From Otatea glauca (taxonomy: Eukaryota; Streptophyta; Magnoliopsida; Poales; Poaceae): a stretch of 64,000 nucleotides of DNA. Positions 46,810-58,654 of the stretch are shown here, in pieces; position 1 is the stretch's first letter, and the number at the start of each line of letters is the position of its first letter. The notes under the pieces are model-generated. The model was not told where the DNA came from and ran no database searches. It saw only the letters and a program-made list of their open reading frames with translations. The stretch spans positions 1-64,000 of the forward strand of contig JAYEVK010000095.1 of the NCBI GenBank assembly GCA_036346275.1, read 5' to 3'. Both the position numbers and the translations under genes were made by a program.

Positions 46810-48540
46810 GCTGTGCCTGTGCGTACGCAAGTGAGTATATACTGTTCCATAGCGCGTTATTCGGCTTGCTTTTTCATAGCAGAACCAGCCCAGCACAAGA
46901 GAATTTGGTCGCATCTATAAGCATGGACTTCGTTCGGGCTTTGCTTGGAACTAAGCTTTCTGTTTGTGGTCCAAATCGAGTACAGAAATTCTGCAGTGTG
47001 ATTTCTCCAAAATCGGGGTCAGGACTCGGGAGCAAGCTGGACCTCTGGTCGTTATCGAACCAACCTCACGCACCTGTTCGCCGCCGGCTCACTGAAACGG
47101 CCCTCCCCCGGAAGGCTGTAAAAAAAAAACTTCGGCTAAGTCAAGCTCGAGCTCAAATTCAGACTTAGATCTTAAGTCAGGCTCACTCTAGCTCGACTTA
47201 AGTTTCTATCGAATTTGAACTTAGGCTTAAGTTTATACCGAACTTGAAGACAGTCCTGCCCCAAACAAAACAGACACAAATGGCCTCAACTTGCAGCGGT
47301 TTTGCGTGTCCGCGCCAAGCGTCATCCAGCTCCAGCCGTGCTCTCACTCCGCGGGCCGCCTGACCACTGGGTGCCTCATCTCATGCGGTCATGCTTGGCT
47401 CCTTGCAAGGCGTTAAGACTCTTGACGCGAGGCTCCCGCGCTAAGTTGTTCCAATCTCTGAGACGCCCCGATTCCATGTTTTGCAGGATTCGTCCTGCCG
47501 AATCATCAGACGACCGTGCGGCCATGCATGACATGCCCTCCTGTACCCCCGACGCCAGTGCACTATCCATGCATGGCCCGCCACCCGTGCACCGACGCTG
47601 GCCTCTAGGGTCTAGCAGCACCCGTCATTCACATGTTAACGGTGCATTGTACGACGTGCTCTTGAAGTTGGAGCTCTAACCACATCGATTAGAGATATGC
47701 CGCTTGGCAGCATCAACACGATCAACTCAGGTATTGTCGTGCAGTGTTGCGGAAAATAGTATGCGCTCGACAATTGGACGTTATACCGCTAAACGATTAA
47801 TCACAACATACCGATTAATCAAAATTTAACGTATAATTATACATTCTTATTAATATATTTATTTACAGTTAGAATTAATTAGAAATATTTTAGTTACTCA
47901 AAGTTATTGTAAATTATCGCGGTACAAAACATGTTTTACATTTCACTATTTATACTTCATTAAACATGTTTACATTTCATTATTTATACTTCATTTAAAA
48001 GATACATGCTATGCTATGAACACTATGACGCAATATTATAAACTAATTTATCATACCTAGTGAATAAAAATAGGCTATTTTTGTGATTAAACGAAAACGA
48101 ACTATTTATCGGATTATGTGGTGAATTAATCACTTGACTGCGTTAATTGCAATCCGATTAAACTATTCATGATAGGTTAGTCACCGTCATCGATTAATCG
48201 GCCGGCTAATCAATCGAGTTGGACGTTTTTCACAATAGTGCTATCAAGTCCACACGTCTTTAAAAGAAATCAAATCTCTCCATAAAAAAAAAAGTCAAAT
48301 CTCTCCTCTTAGGACTAAGGTGGACCAGAAAGCGGGCCTGGAGTTGGCCCAAATAGGCCCAAATAAATGAAAGCCTAATTATCTTGCATTTTTCGCTCTT
48401 TTTTTTCCAATCGAGAACCCGCAGGGCGCAGCCCCGTCTCAAAGTCCTAAGTCCTGTCCCTAAAAAAACTTTTAAGAGGTGTAGACCTATGTCACATAGA
48501 ATTTTAGATGACGTGAAAGAGAGAGGGATCATAGAGAAAA
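46810..48540 (+). repeat. Copy A of a large local duplication
   Basis: Blocks match copy B (49020-60330) in order: TATACTGTT-C-TAGCGCGTTATT; GTGGCATCTATAAGCAT-G and AAGCTTTCTGTTTGTGGTCC; TTATCGAACCAACCTCAC; CCAGCTCCAGCCG to GGCTCCTTGCAAGG-GTTAAG; CGGCCATGCATGA; GGCCTCTAGGGTCTAGCAGC; GGTGGACCAGAAAGCGGGCC. Open frames at 46731-47168 and 47302-47679 have no recognised domain and are not preserved in copy B, so I do not call a gene. Confidence 0.85.
47742..48240. mobile_element. hAT-like MITE present only in copy A
   Basis: Begins CAGTGTTGCGGAAAA and ends TTTTTCACAATAGTG (inverted repeat, 11 of 15). CGATTAATC words occur on both strands inside. Copy B lacks it: there GTACTGTGATG joins directly to TCCACACGTC. 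No intact 8-bp duplication found. Confidence 0.6.
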
Positions 48541-49062
48541 GATGTTAAACATTTAACTGAGGGTCGATCGTATCAGCAGTTTTATACTATATGTACTATT
48601 GTATAGACAACTATCTATCTATATACCTACTCTAATTAGGTACTCTGGAGAAACTCACACGTTAACGAAAAGATCTAACAATTTATCTGTCGAACCCGAT
48701 TTATAACGGTTTTGATTAAAAGAAAGAGTACATTACAAGTATTATATAAATTAATTGAAATTTGGAATAAAAAGGTTAAGGAAAAATTAGTAATTTGACT
48801 TCCATATGATTTCCAAAGAAAATAAATAAATAACTAAAATTCGGAATAATAATTAAATAAAAATTAGTAAATTAAAACAAAGAGTTTATGTTAAGCACTA
48901 GCCAAATTAATCAAAATTCAGGAAAATAAAAATAAAAATATCAATTTGATTTCATACGGATTCCAATGTAAACTGCTATTAAGATTTTTACCTAGGGGTT
49001 CATGGTTAATCAGCAAGATTATCATCCCCAGCTGTGACCACGCGTATGCAAGTGGGTGTATA
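48541..49062. other. AT-rich spacer between copies A and B
   Basis: No gene. Copy B begins at about 49020 (CAGCTGTGACCACGCGTATG). Confidence 0.5.
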
Positions 49063-49072
49063 CTGTTTCTAG

Positions 49073-49190
49073 GATTTTTTTTTTTCTTTAATATTTTTTT
49101 TATTCTTTTTTTCAAAACTATGCGTCCGAATTAAAATTTTACAAAACTACACGCTCGCCGCGTGTATGGGCGACGCCCATACACGGGCGA
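49073..49190. repeat. Left terminal inverted repeat of MULE 1
   Basis: Pairs with 55125-55240. It ends in a small palindrome (GTGTATGGGCGACGCCCATACAC) that is also present near the right end as GTATGGGGCGATACCCCATAC. Confidence 0.85.
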
Positions 49191-49258
49191 TATGTGCTGC
49201 GCCGCTTGCTCCGTCGGCGCCGTTGGAGTGGGCCTGTCGCCGAGAGACAGGCGAAGGT

Positions 49259-49950
49259 TGCGTGTTTTTTTAGTATTTTTTGTAATTACTATATGCCTTT
49301 TTAATATGAACCCCTTAACTTTTGCTAGAAGTGTCCAAATGAAGTGAAACTTGTTTGTAAATTTAAATTTTGTAATGAGGAATTAGACTGTAAAATAAAA
49401 ATCCATGTGTTGTTTGCAGAAAAATAATTTTATTTGAGTTCGAATGCTAGGATCTAACTATGGATTGTGAAGGAATTATAATGTGTATTGATCCATAAAT
49501 CATGAAATAAATAGAATAAGTTACCACAACCTTATGCACTTCATTTTTGCAAAAATATCTAAATATGATTGCATTTTGAATCAAAGATGGCTAGTTTAAA
49601 CCCTTTATAACATTCATTGTTCAAGCAGTTAGAATAATGTCTGAACGACCTCAAAATTTGACAGAACCAGTTTTGTTGCATTCTTGGGCTTGCATAGGTT
49701 ACAATTATGTAAAAATATTTAGATGTCACTTTAGGCTGCACTATTTTATTGTTGTCCGAACATGCAATCGGTAAAACATCAAAATGGTAGATCTTTCGCA
49801 AACGAGGTCAAACTCGATGAAATCAAATCGATGAACTTAAAATGCTATAACCTATCTTGTTGGACAAAAATAACATCATTTGGGACAATCAAGCAAGAGG
49901 ACATATACGAGCCCTTCTGATGCTGAGCATACACTTTAAGGTTAGGCCGC
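49259..49950. other. AT-rich gene-free part of MULE 1
   Basis: No coding or repeat feature recognised between the left terminal repeat and the GC-rich segment. Confidence 0.4.
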
Positions 49951-49958
49951 ACTCTTTA

Positions 49959-50315
49959 TTACGACTTAAAACCGAAAGGAGTACCACGAACAAAGAAAAC
50001 CAAAGTTAACACCAGACGTCTCACGAGAGCTTGAGGCCACTTCCCATTCGCCCATGCCTCGGTGAGCTTCTCCGCACGCCGCGCCTCTCGCTTCTCTCTC
50101 TCTCTCGGCCTCCTTCTCCTCCGCTTCCTTCCTACATGCCTCCACGCGTGCGGCATCGCGTTGTTCTTAAGCCGCCGCGTGAACTCGTCTCTGCCGGCTG
50201 GCTTGGTCAAGAAGCCGTTGGTCCTCGGGGTTGATCTCCGATCAAACCATCGCTCAAATTCACACACATGGCGGAGGTGATCGCATGAAACGTAAATTAG
50301 CAAAGTTTCATTCAC
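49959..50315 (-). CDS. Unrecognised basic frame inside MULE 1
   Basis: 118 codons on the minus strand. The central part is very basic (HVGRKRRRRRPREREKREAR) and would form a charged helix. Upstream is FERWFDRRSTPRTNGFLTKP. Not recognised. GC content is well above the AT-rich DNA to its left, which would fit sequence captured by the MULE from elsewhere. It could also be leader sequence of the adjoining gypsy fragment. No function assigned and expression doubtful. Confidence 0.3.
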   Translation of the reverse strand: MNETLLIYVSCDHLRHVCEFERWFDRRSTPRTNGFLTKPAGRDEFTRRLKNNAMPHAWRHVGRKRRRRRPREREKREARRAEKLTEAWANGKWPQALVRRLVLTLVFFVRGTPFGFKS

Positions 50316-50319
50316 AAAT

Positions 50320-51910
50320 ATTATGTAACCCGACGATTTTTACCATGCGGCGATCCTTCAGCTCTTCTCCGCAGATCAAGGCGAGTTGCGGCACTTCCAA
50401 TACCTCATCTTCCAAGTTGAATGTCCGCTCTACCGAGGAAGCAACTGGAATGTCAACGGTGTGCATCGGGGTTCTTACGCAGCCGATCATCTTCGCCGAG
50501 AGTGCGACGAGACCACTGCATCGATCCACATCACCGCCGGAGGTTCACTTACGAGACCGGAGTTCGTGAGGTCGCTAGACTTGTTTCACGACGGATTCGC
50601 CACGACTACGCCTACGAGCCAGCGACACCGAGTTTCGACTTCACCCGACAAAGGCGAGCGCATTCGGCGTCGACGGATCGTGGAGGAGAGTGTAAGCACG
50701 CAAAGACACCTTGCTGAGTTCGCCACCGCCAGAGGATCACCGAGGGACACCGCGCAGAGCCGGAGACAAAGCGGTGAGGCGCCGAGAGTGGCGGAGCGAG
50801 CTTCAAAAGACCCGTGACGCCGCAGCCGCAGTCATCGGCGAGTGGAGGAAGCCTTGCAGTGGCCGAGGAGCTAGCGGACCAGCCGCCCAGAGCCGGATGA
50901 GGTCGCGAGGAGAAGAAGAAGACCCTAAGAGCGTGAGTGGGAGCCCGAGAGCCAGCAGAGGGTCACTGGTAGGTTCGCACTCCATGCCCCACCCACCCGG
51001 TGTATGCACCGGATCGGCCTCACCAGGTGCATTTGGATGAGTGAGAGTTGGTCTTAGAGTTGTGTTGAGACTCGAGTGTTGAGTCGCGTTCTTAAGTTAG
51101 CCTTTACCTTTAGTAAACGTTAAGGTTGCATGTTTAGTTTGGTTCTTAATTGTTTGTCTTTGAGTGTGCGTTATGTGTTGCAAAGCCCTTAGGCATTGTA
51201 AGCAACCATACCAAGTAATAATAATAAAGATTATTTAAGTTGGGTTTAACTGTTCCCGCCTTAGAAATTCTTGCATCTTATCTATGCTACATCTATCTTT
51301 CCTAACCCAAGAAGCAATCAAGCGGATGGTGAACACTGCAAGAACAATGGGGCTTGAGAAGTGGTCAGCACGAGCAACAATCCCAATGAAGGAGCACCAC
51401 CGCAGCAAGCACCGCTTGATGGATATGCAGAACTTGGGAGCTTTTCTCAGCAAACTCGCTTGATGAAGACTATGATGCCAGATGACCAATATGGTCATAG
51501 CGATCAACAACCTGTTACGCCGTAACAACAATGGCGGGCCTCGTCCTTACTCCAAGTTGTCGGACTTCATGAGGACCCGACCACCAACATTCTCGAAATG
51601 TCAATCCCTTGGAAACGGATGATTGGCGAGAACCATTGAGAGAAAATTGTACATCACTCAATGTGAAGGCCATGAGAAGGTTCTTTACGCATCCCATCGC
51701 CTAGAGGAGCAAATGCAGAATGGTGGGAGAACTATTGTGTCGCTCATGAAGCACCCATGGAAATTACATGGGAAGAGTTTGCATCGGCCTTCCGCCACAT
51801 TTCATGTACCTGGAAGGGATGATGGACCTGAAAAAGGAAGAGTTCAGGGCGCTTAAGCAAGGAAGCCAACCGGTGGCCGATTACTTAAACAAGATGGGAA
51901 CAACATGGAA
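50320..51910 (+). mobile_element. Gypsy retroelement fragment with gag start, inside MULE 1
   Basis: A transcript-end-like region (AATAATAATAAAGATTATTT near 51218) is followed by a gag fragment on the plus strand at about 51600-51900. Its words RKLYITQCEGHEKVLYASHR, PHFMYLEGMMDLKKEEFRAL and KQGSQPVADYLNKM are typical of Ty3/gypsy gag. Frame slips occur near 51720 and 51780. It stops abruptly at about 51900 where minus-strand MULE transposase sequence begins. No protease or reverse transcriptase. Either a truncated insertion or transduplicated sequence. Confidence 0.7.
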
Positions 51911-54450
51911 AATTACATTATCCGCGGTTGCGCGCGCCTCGGACTCGCCCATATCGTTCGAACGCGCCTTGTCCTTCGGCGTCCGACCTTCGCCTTCAAC
52001 ATTCGGATGTCCGGTACCCATCGATGGTCCGTAAGGGGGCATTGTGAACGATCCATCCACTTGCACCGTACACCTCGTGATGCCACGTGTTGAGAACGCC
52101 TCGCTTGTAGTAGTGCGGAGACGAACGGACGACGGGATTGATGCGTCTCGTGCGGCAAGGGCGTGCGCAGCACGGCAAGTGCAAGCAGCGTGGTTTGGCA
52201 GAGCACTCGCGCTCACCGCCGGAGTATGCACGGATGGGAAGTCCTCTCCGGTGGCACCCTGCGACCTCGGCCACCGCAGGCACGTGGTATCTCCGTTCCA
52301 CGCCACTCTCGGTGTAACCCGATGTGTCTGCGGCTTTCTTGTTTTCTTGGACATGTAGGTAGACACAGCATTGAGTACGACGATCGATTGTCCGACATAC
52401 ATCTGTGTGGAGGTCTTGTATCGCTCAATGAAATATCTCTCGTGTCCCCAATAAGACACCTCGCCTATACCCACGATGGAAGGCATCCGGTGCCTTTCAT
52501 TACCAGTTGTAAATCTCCGCCAGTTCGTTGTCATGATCCCATAACGCGAGCCGCCCTCGTCATGCGAAGGACCATTTCTCCAAAGGCTCATGTCGTATCC
52601 AATCGCTGAAACTCTTTATCTTTGGTACGGCCTCTGCCGGAGGTTTGGGAGTCCATCGGCCAGCCGCACACAAGGTTGTGGGGTCCTCTCCTCGCTCATG
52701 GTACACCATCGGGTTCCTTGATGAACTAGCGGTACCTCTGGGATCCATTGATTGCTTCTTCGTTAGTTCGCCCAACGTCTTCCAAAGCGCCGAACTTCCT
52801 CCGTTGGTTCTGTTTGCACAGCGCTTGAACATGTTCATAAGCTCCTTGTTCTCGAATCGACGGAAAAAATTGGCACCCATGTGCCTCATGCACCACCGCT
52901 CCTCGTGTCCGCCACTTTGTTGCTCCCACGACGCGGACCCTTGTTGCATATCCACGATCGCCCTTAACAGCCCCGCATGTCGGTCATAGATGACACAAAC
53001 ATCGAACTGTCGAGAACAATCGCTAGCTTCACTCTTTCAAGGAACCGGTACCAACTCTCCGTGTTTTCCCCTCCACGAATGCCAACGCAACCGGTAGAAC
53101 TCGTTGTTGGCATCCACCGCGATCGCAGATTAGAATCGCCCTTGTACTTCCCGTGAGGACCGCGTGCCGTCCATGCAAAGGGCCAAGGCGGCAGTCTTTA
53201 ACGCATTTATGCATGCGCCTGAGGCGTAAGAATGCACGCCGCAATACCCACTTACCGGCACACACCACGCAGGAAACTCCGCAAGGTCGATGGATGTACC
53301 GGGGTTCCTATGTGCGATTGCTCCGAGCAAGTGGGGAATATTTCGTATGAAACCTCGGCGTCAACCGTATTTCCGAGCTGTCCTTTTGCTCTCCATGCCT
53401 TTGCGTAGCTAATCTTGTCTTGAAACCTCTCTCCACGGCCGTGATAATAGATCGAGGTCGCGGATAGGGATTGTCCACGATTTGACCATAAAACACATTT
53501 GCCACCCAAGTGGACAACAGTTACGGTGTCCCCGCTCCGCTTCTTCCACCGCAGATTATGCTCAATCAACCGTGGAGCATTTCCAGAGATCCTTCCACTT
53601 CCCGGTATGCATGCCCGCCATGGGCACGAATCAACTACGCACTTCACGTCGTAGTCCTTCTTGGCCGACTTCACAACCCTGAATTGCCTTGAGAGACATT
53701 GCCCAAGATGCTTCACCGCATCCATCACGCCTCCTTGTCTTTATATGGCCCCTGCGTCACCTCGTTCTCACGATACTCCCATGCATCAATGTTCCTTCAT
53801 TCATTGTTAGATCTTGAAATTGTAATTGGTCCACGCACTGTGATAGGCACCTCGTGGGCGTTGTCCTCCTCGTCTGAGTGCTCACCATCGTGACTTCCTC
53901 ATCCGCACGGTCCTCCTCTTTCATCAGTCAACAATGTCCTCCACCTTCTCCCCTCGTCAGCCACCCTCGCGCCTCCACCTGTCTCCTCCCCCCGGTCCCT
54001 TCGCCACCGCTATCTCGTGCTCCTCGTCTCCGGCTCCTCACCGCCTTCTCTTGCATCCTTCTACATTTGGCGTCCCTCCCCGTAATGTCCACCCGACATC
54101 ACGAACTTGCGACACCGATGGAGCTACCGGTAGCATCAGACCAACAACATGAGCGGCCAACCCGCCTCTAAGCAAAACCAACATAACTCCTCCATGTTGA
54201 CGCCGAGTTAATATGAATCAACTCTCCGTAAAGCGGTCTTGCGCCGGCTCACTCTACTGCTCGACTAAGAACAGATCCGGGCATCCAAACCGAACATCCG
54301 AGACATCCACTCCAACAAACCCTCAGTATGTCCTATCGCTCGGTCTACATATGCCCCGACGACTCTTGAAAATGATGATAGATCCACCCCATCCGCCATG
54401 CATATCTCCCCATCTCCATAAAATATTTGGAAATACAATTTCTCCGACAT
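51900..54450 (-). pseudogene. MULE 1 transposase, many frameshifts
   Basis: Start chosen at the ATG at 54450 (MSEKLYFQIFYGDGEI), a PB1-like opening shared with MULE 2. Downstream in order: MuDR-type DNA-binding region KKDYDVKCVVDSCPWR (about 53650); DDE core with CMDGT (first catalytic Asp, about 53168), ILICDRGGCQQRVLPVALAF; WCMRHMGANFFRRFENKELM (about 52890); SYWGHERYFIERYKTST and RVTPRVAWNGDTTC (about 52450-52290); then a degenerate SWIM-type C-terminus. MULE transposases bind the long terminal repeats and move the element. At least six slips or stops separate these pieces, so it is not active as read. Confidence 0.85.
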
Positions 54451-54499
54451 CGCAACGTCAAGACGGAAAAATATTACTCTAAAATACAATCTACAAAAC

Positions 54500-55120
54500 G
54501 TACATTGACCGTATTTTACAAAATTATTTACATTGCCTAATACATTATTTACGTAATATAATTAGGTATACACAACCATAATAAATTAAATTTGTAAATA
54601 TTGCCTATAGTTTCTCTTGAACTAAATTTCTACATACAAAATACTACATTAAATTTGCATATTTGAAATACTATATTAAGTTTCTAAATACTAGATACTA
54701 CATTAAGTGCTGCTACATTAAATTTCACGAGAGCTATATAATTCTAAAATTTCTAAACACTACGCAATCCTAAAATTTCTAAATACTACAACAAAGTCCT
54801 AAATATTAAATGATACTTTAATTACGCAACCTATAAAACAATTCCTACAATTATCTCTAAAAAAATTCTTACAAATAACTATAGAAAAAATCAGAATTTT
54901 ACCTTTTTTTTCCTTTTTTTTCTCTTCTCTCTTTCTTTCTTCCTTTCTTCTCTTCTTTCTCTGCCTCACTGGCTCTGTCATACTGCAGGCTTTCAGGCGA
55001 AGGGAGGCCTGAACTTTAAACAAGCCCGTCGCCCTACATGGGCGATCGCACATGTAAGGGCGATAGGGGCCCTTGAACGACGCTAACGCCGAGCCAGCTT
55101 GAGCCGTTGGGCGCATGGGC
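54500..55120. other. Non-coding 5' part of MULE 1
   Basis: AT-rich with irregular TTTCTAAATACTACA repeats (54620-54800), then a T/C-rich tract (54900-54970) corresponding to the GAA-rich tract at 60767-60870 in MULE 2. No gene. Confidence 0.5.
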
Positions 55121-55565
55121 TAATCGCCGTGTATGGGGCGATACCCCATACACGGCGACAGGGGCATTTTCGTAAAAAAAAATTTCGGACGTATACTTTG
55201 GAAAAAAAGAATAAAAAAAAATATTAAAGAAAAAAAATTCCTGTTTCTAGCGCGTTATTGGGTTTTCTTTTTCATAGAAGACCCAGCCCAACACCTGATA
55301 ATTTGGTGGCATCTATAAGCATAGGCTTCATTTGGGCTTTGTTCGGAACGAAGCTTTCTGTTTGTGGTCCGAATCGGGTATAAATATTCTGCAGTGTGAT
55401 TCTTCTCCAAAACCTGGGTGAGCAAGCCGGGCCTCTGACCGTTATCGAACCAACCTCACTCACCAGGTTTGCTGCCGGAACGGTGCCGCGCAGGCGGCCG
55501 GCCCACTGAAATGGCCCTCCCGCGTGCGTGGCCCCTCGTCGAAACGGGTGTGACGGGCGGCCGCT

Positions 55566-56193
55566 GACAAAATAGTCGGAATTTTTTTTTAAAATAATAC
55601 ATTTTATGAAAGTAATTGCGACATTAATACATCAAGAAAAAAAAATTATAAAAATAATACCAGTTCGGTCAACTATTTGGCGAAATTAGAGTAGTAGCCA
55701 GATGGTTGGACGAAGACCATATTTTCACCGAACCATTGGGCGAAACTACGTTAATTGCGCCATCAGCACCGCCCTGACAGTGCAACCGAATGCCTGCTTG
55801 ACACGTGCCTATTTTCGCCAAACGGTTGGGCAACAATGAGTTATCGCTACACTGTGTGAAGACTATAACCTGTCGCCCAGCCATTTGAAACCGAAGCCTA
55901 GCCAAGCAGCCGCTTTGAAAGCGCCCTATTTTCGCCACACGGTTTGACGAAAATAGCCACGTGTCAAGCAGGGACTCGACTGCTCTGTCAGGGCGATGCT
56001 AATGACGCAATTAACGCATTTTCGCCAAACGGTTGGGCAAAAATATGATCTTGCCCAACCATCTGACTACTACTCTAATTTCCCCAAGCGGTTGGCTGAA
56101 CTAGTATTTTTTTTGTAAATTTTTTCCCTCCGTATTAATGTCACAATTGCTTTTATAAAATATGTCATTTAAAAAATTTCCAAAATAGTCATA
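55566..56193. mobile_element. Foldback/MITE-type element, about 620 bp, in copy B
   Basis: Inverted arms of about 240 bp. Paired words include GTAATTGCGACATTAATAC / GTATTAATGTCACAATTGC, AATTAGAGTAGTAGCCAGAT / ATCTGACTACTACTCTAATT, CATCAGCACCGCCCTGACAG / CTGTCAGGGCGATGCTAATG and CTGCTTGACACGTG / CACGTGTCAAGCAG. The centre repeats TATTTTCGCCAAACGGTT in both orientations. Copy A lacks it. No coding capacity; the target duplication was not resolved. Confidence 0.85.
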
Positions 56194-56472
56194 CAAAGTT
56201 TTGTTTAAATTGGGTCATAATCTTAATCTATTTAGGCGAATTGATCGGAATTTTAATTTAAATTCTCTATTCACTCATGTACATCCCTACCAAAAATAGA
56301 CCTATCAAACAATACCCAAATGACTAGAAAAGCCAACTTGGCAGAGTTTCCTTCCAGCTCCAGCCGCGCGCTCTCTCTGCGGCCGCCTGACCGGTGGGCG
56401 GTGGGTGCCTCATCTCGCGCATGGCTCCTTGCAAGGTGTTAAGACTCTTTACGCCCACGCGGCCATGCATGA

Positions 56473-58571
56473 TGTTGAAAGAGAATTTAACATGTGATCT
56501 AATCTAGACGGTTAGAACTGTCTATGACTGTTCATAAAGGCATCTTCTCATAAAGGCATCCCTTCATTATATATATATGTACTAATCTCATGTTTAATAA
56601 AGAAGACAATTTTACTTTGTGTCTATCTCTACTTTTCTATTTCTAATACGTTATCAGCAACGTTGTTCTTCCTGGGCTAGGCCACGCAACAAGGAGAAGA
56701 GATCAGATTTCTACGGGAGTAAATCCGATGGATGAAGAATTATGCCTCGTGGACAGTTGTACCACAAACTTTATATTAAGGGAAACAAAATATTTCCAGT
56801 CTCTTACTAAAAGAGAAGGAAAAGCTATAACAATCGCAGGACGTGATGCGATGATAGTTGGTTGTGGTCACGCCACTATCACTCCCTATGGGTACTCAAA
56901 TTACAATCGAGAATGCACTTTTGTATCCCGATTCAACACGTACCCTACTAAGTTATAGAGATATCCGTAGTAATGGTTTTCACATTGAAACATACAATGC
57001 TGATAAAGAGGAATATCTCCTTTTGACCAAACAAAACGGATATAGCAAACAAATTCTTGAGAGAATTCCTTCATTAACATCTGGATTGTACTACACATAC
57101 ATCAAACCCATAACACATGTTGCATACAAGATAATTTTTCAAAATGTTGACACATTCCACACTTGGCATGATCGGCTCGGCCACCCCTGCATTGGGATGA
57201 TGCGGAAAATTATCAGCAATTCTATTGGTCATGAGTTAACTACTGCCAAATTTCCACAATCTTCAGACTTTTGTGTGCACTGCATGTGCCACAAGGAAAT
57301 TAATTTTAAGACCTTCGTATCTTAAAATTCGAGCAGAACCACTTAAATTCCTTGAACGTATTCAAGGTGATATATGTGGACCAATCCAACCATTATCTGG
57401 ACCATTCAGATATTTCATGGTTTTAATAGACGCATCTACACGATGGTCTCATGTGCGCCTATTGTCCACACGAAACCGTGCTTTTGCTAAAATAATTGCT
57501 CAAATTATTAAATTAAAAGCAAATTATCCTGAGCATCGCATTCAATCCATTCGTATGAATAATCTTTCTTTGAATTCTCCTCACATACCTTCAATGATTA
57601 TTGCATGGCATTAGGAATTCAAGTTCAAAGACTCAAATTCCATATGTCCATACCCAAAATGGTTTAGCGAATCCCTTATTAAAAGGATAAAGCTTATTGC
57701 TCGACCTTTACTTTTGCGTTGCAACCTCCCAACGTCATGTTGGGGTCATGCGATAATACATTGCCGACTTAATACAATTGCGACCAACCGCATATCATCA
57801 AACTTCTCTCTACGGTTGATACGTGGAAATCAACCAAGTATTTCCCATCTGCGAAAATTCGGCTGCGCTACACATGCATCGATCTCACCACCAAAGCGTA
57901 CATCTATGGCCCCCACGAAAATTAGGGATCTATGTGGGGTATGTCTCTCCGTCAATCATTAAGTATCTAGAACCCCTTACAGGATCTTTTCTTGCCGTAT
58001 GCTAATTGCATTTTTAATGAGGAACATTTCCCGGCATTAGGGGGAGATTCTCTCTAAACATTAACCTGCTCAAACATCATATTGTACTCTTTTTCCTATA
58101 TGAGTTTTATACAGATAGTTTCTCATAAAGGTTTTAATGAGGCAATATCAATACAAGAACATATGTCATATATCCTATTTTTTCCATATGGGTTTTTAAA
58201 CGAGATACCAAAAGACATATATGATTTATAATCATATCATGTGCTATATCATTTTCTCCTTATTTTCTCCACAGGGTTTTTAAGGAGTTTTTCATAGCAT
58301 ATTAATATAAATGTTTTCTCAGTTTTTCCCACAGGGTTTTTGAGAAGATTTCAACAGATCAGTTATATATATACAGATTCGATCAAGAGGGAGTGTTGAA
58401 AGAGAATTTAACATGTGATCTAATCTAGACAGTTAGAACTGTCTATGACTGTTCATAAAGGCACCTTCTCATGAAGGCATCCCTTCATTGTATATATATA
58501 TGTACTAATCTCATGTTTAATAAAGAAGACAGTTTTACTTTGTGTCTATCTCTACTTTTCTATTTCTAATA
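56473..58571 (+). mobile_element. Short copia retroelement, 2.1 kb, TSD CATGA
   Basis: LTRs at 56473-56648 (176 bp) and 58394-58571 (178 bp) are about 95% identical. They start TGTTGAAAGAGAATTTAACA and end TTTCTATTTCTAATA. CATGA flanks at 56468-56472 and 58572-58576. The primer-site region is GTTATCAGCAACG and the polypurine tract AAGAGGGAG. Copy A has the empty site CATGCATGACATGCC. The internal 1.7 kb has only protease-like and integrase parts, so it is internally deleted and non-autonomous. LTR similarity makes it one of the younger insertions. Confidence 0.92.
56728..57962 (+). pseudogene. Copia pol remnant: protease and integrase only
   Basis: Frame 1 from 56728 opens MDEELCLVDSCTTNFILRET, an aspartic-protease-type region whose usual Asp-Ser/Thr-Gly reads DSC, as in this copia group. 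The next frame (56858-57325) contains the GAG-pre-integrase region with HTWHDRLGHPCIGMMRKII and the zinc-binding CVHCMCHK. The integrase core follows (57273-57614) with RIQGDICGPIQPLSGPFRYF and DASTRWSHVRLLS. The last piece (57714-57962) has WGHAIIHCRLNTIATNRI and LRKFGCATHASI. At least three frame changes. No gag N-terminus, reverse transcriptase or RNase H. Confidence 0.85.
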
Positions 58572-58654
58572 CATGACATGCCCTCTTTTACCCTCGACGC
58601 CAGTGCCCTATCCATGCATGGCCCGCCATGCGTGCACTGAAACTGGCCTCTAGG

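Larger units (their letters stand above)
49073..55240. mobile_element. MULE 1, 6168 bp, TSD CTGTTTCTAG
   Basis: Left end GATTTTTTTTTTCTTTAATA and right end inverted GAATTTTTTTTCTTTAATAT. The inverted repeats continue about 110 bp through ATTCTTTTTTTC, TATGCGTCCGAA/TATACGTCCGAA and GTGTATGGG. CTGTTTCTAG flanks both ends (49063-49072 and 55241-55250), a 10-bp duplication in the MULE range. Copy A reads straight through, confirming the insertion. The minus strand encodes a broken MULE transposase; the left half carries foreign sequence including a gypsy gag fragment. A T/C-rich tract at 54900-54970 mirrors the GAA-rich tract in MULE 2. Confidence 0.92.

Noticed and set aside
46731..47679. Two plus-strand frames in copy A (145 and 125 codons)
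   Set aside because: No recognisable domain, and the matching frames in copy B are not preserved.
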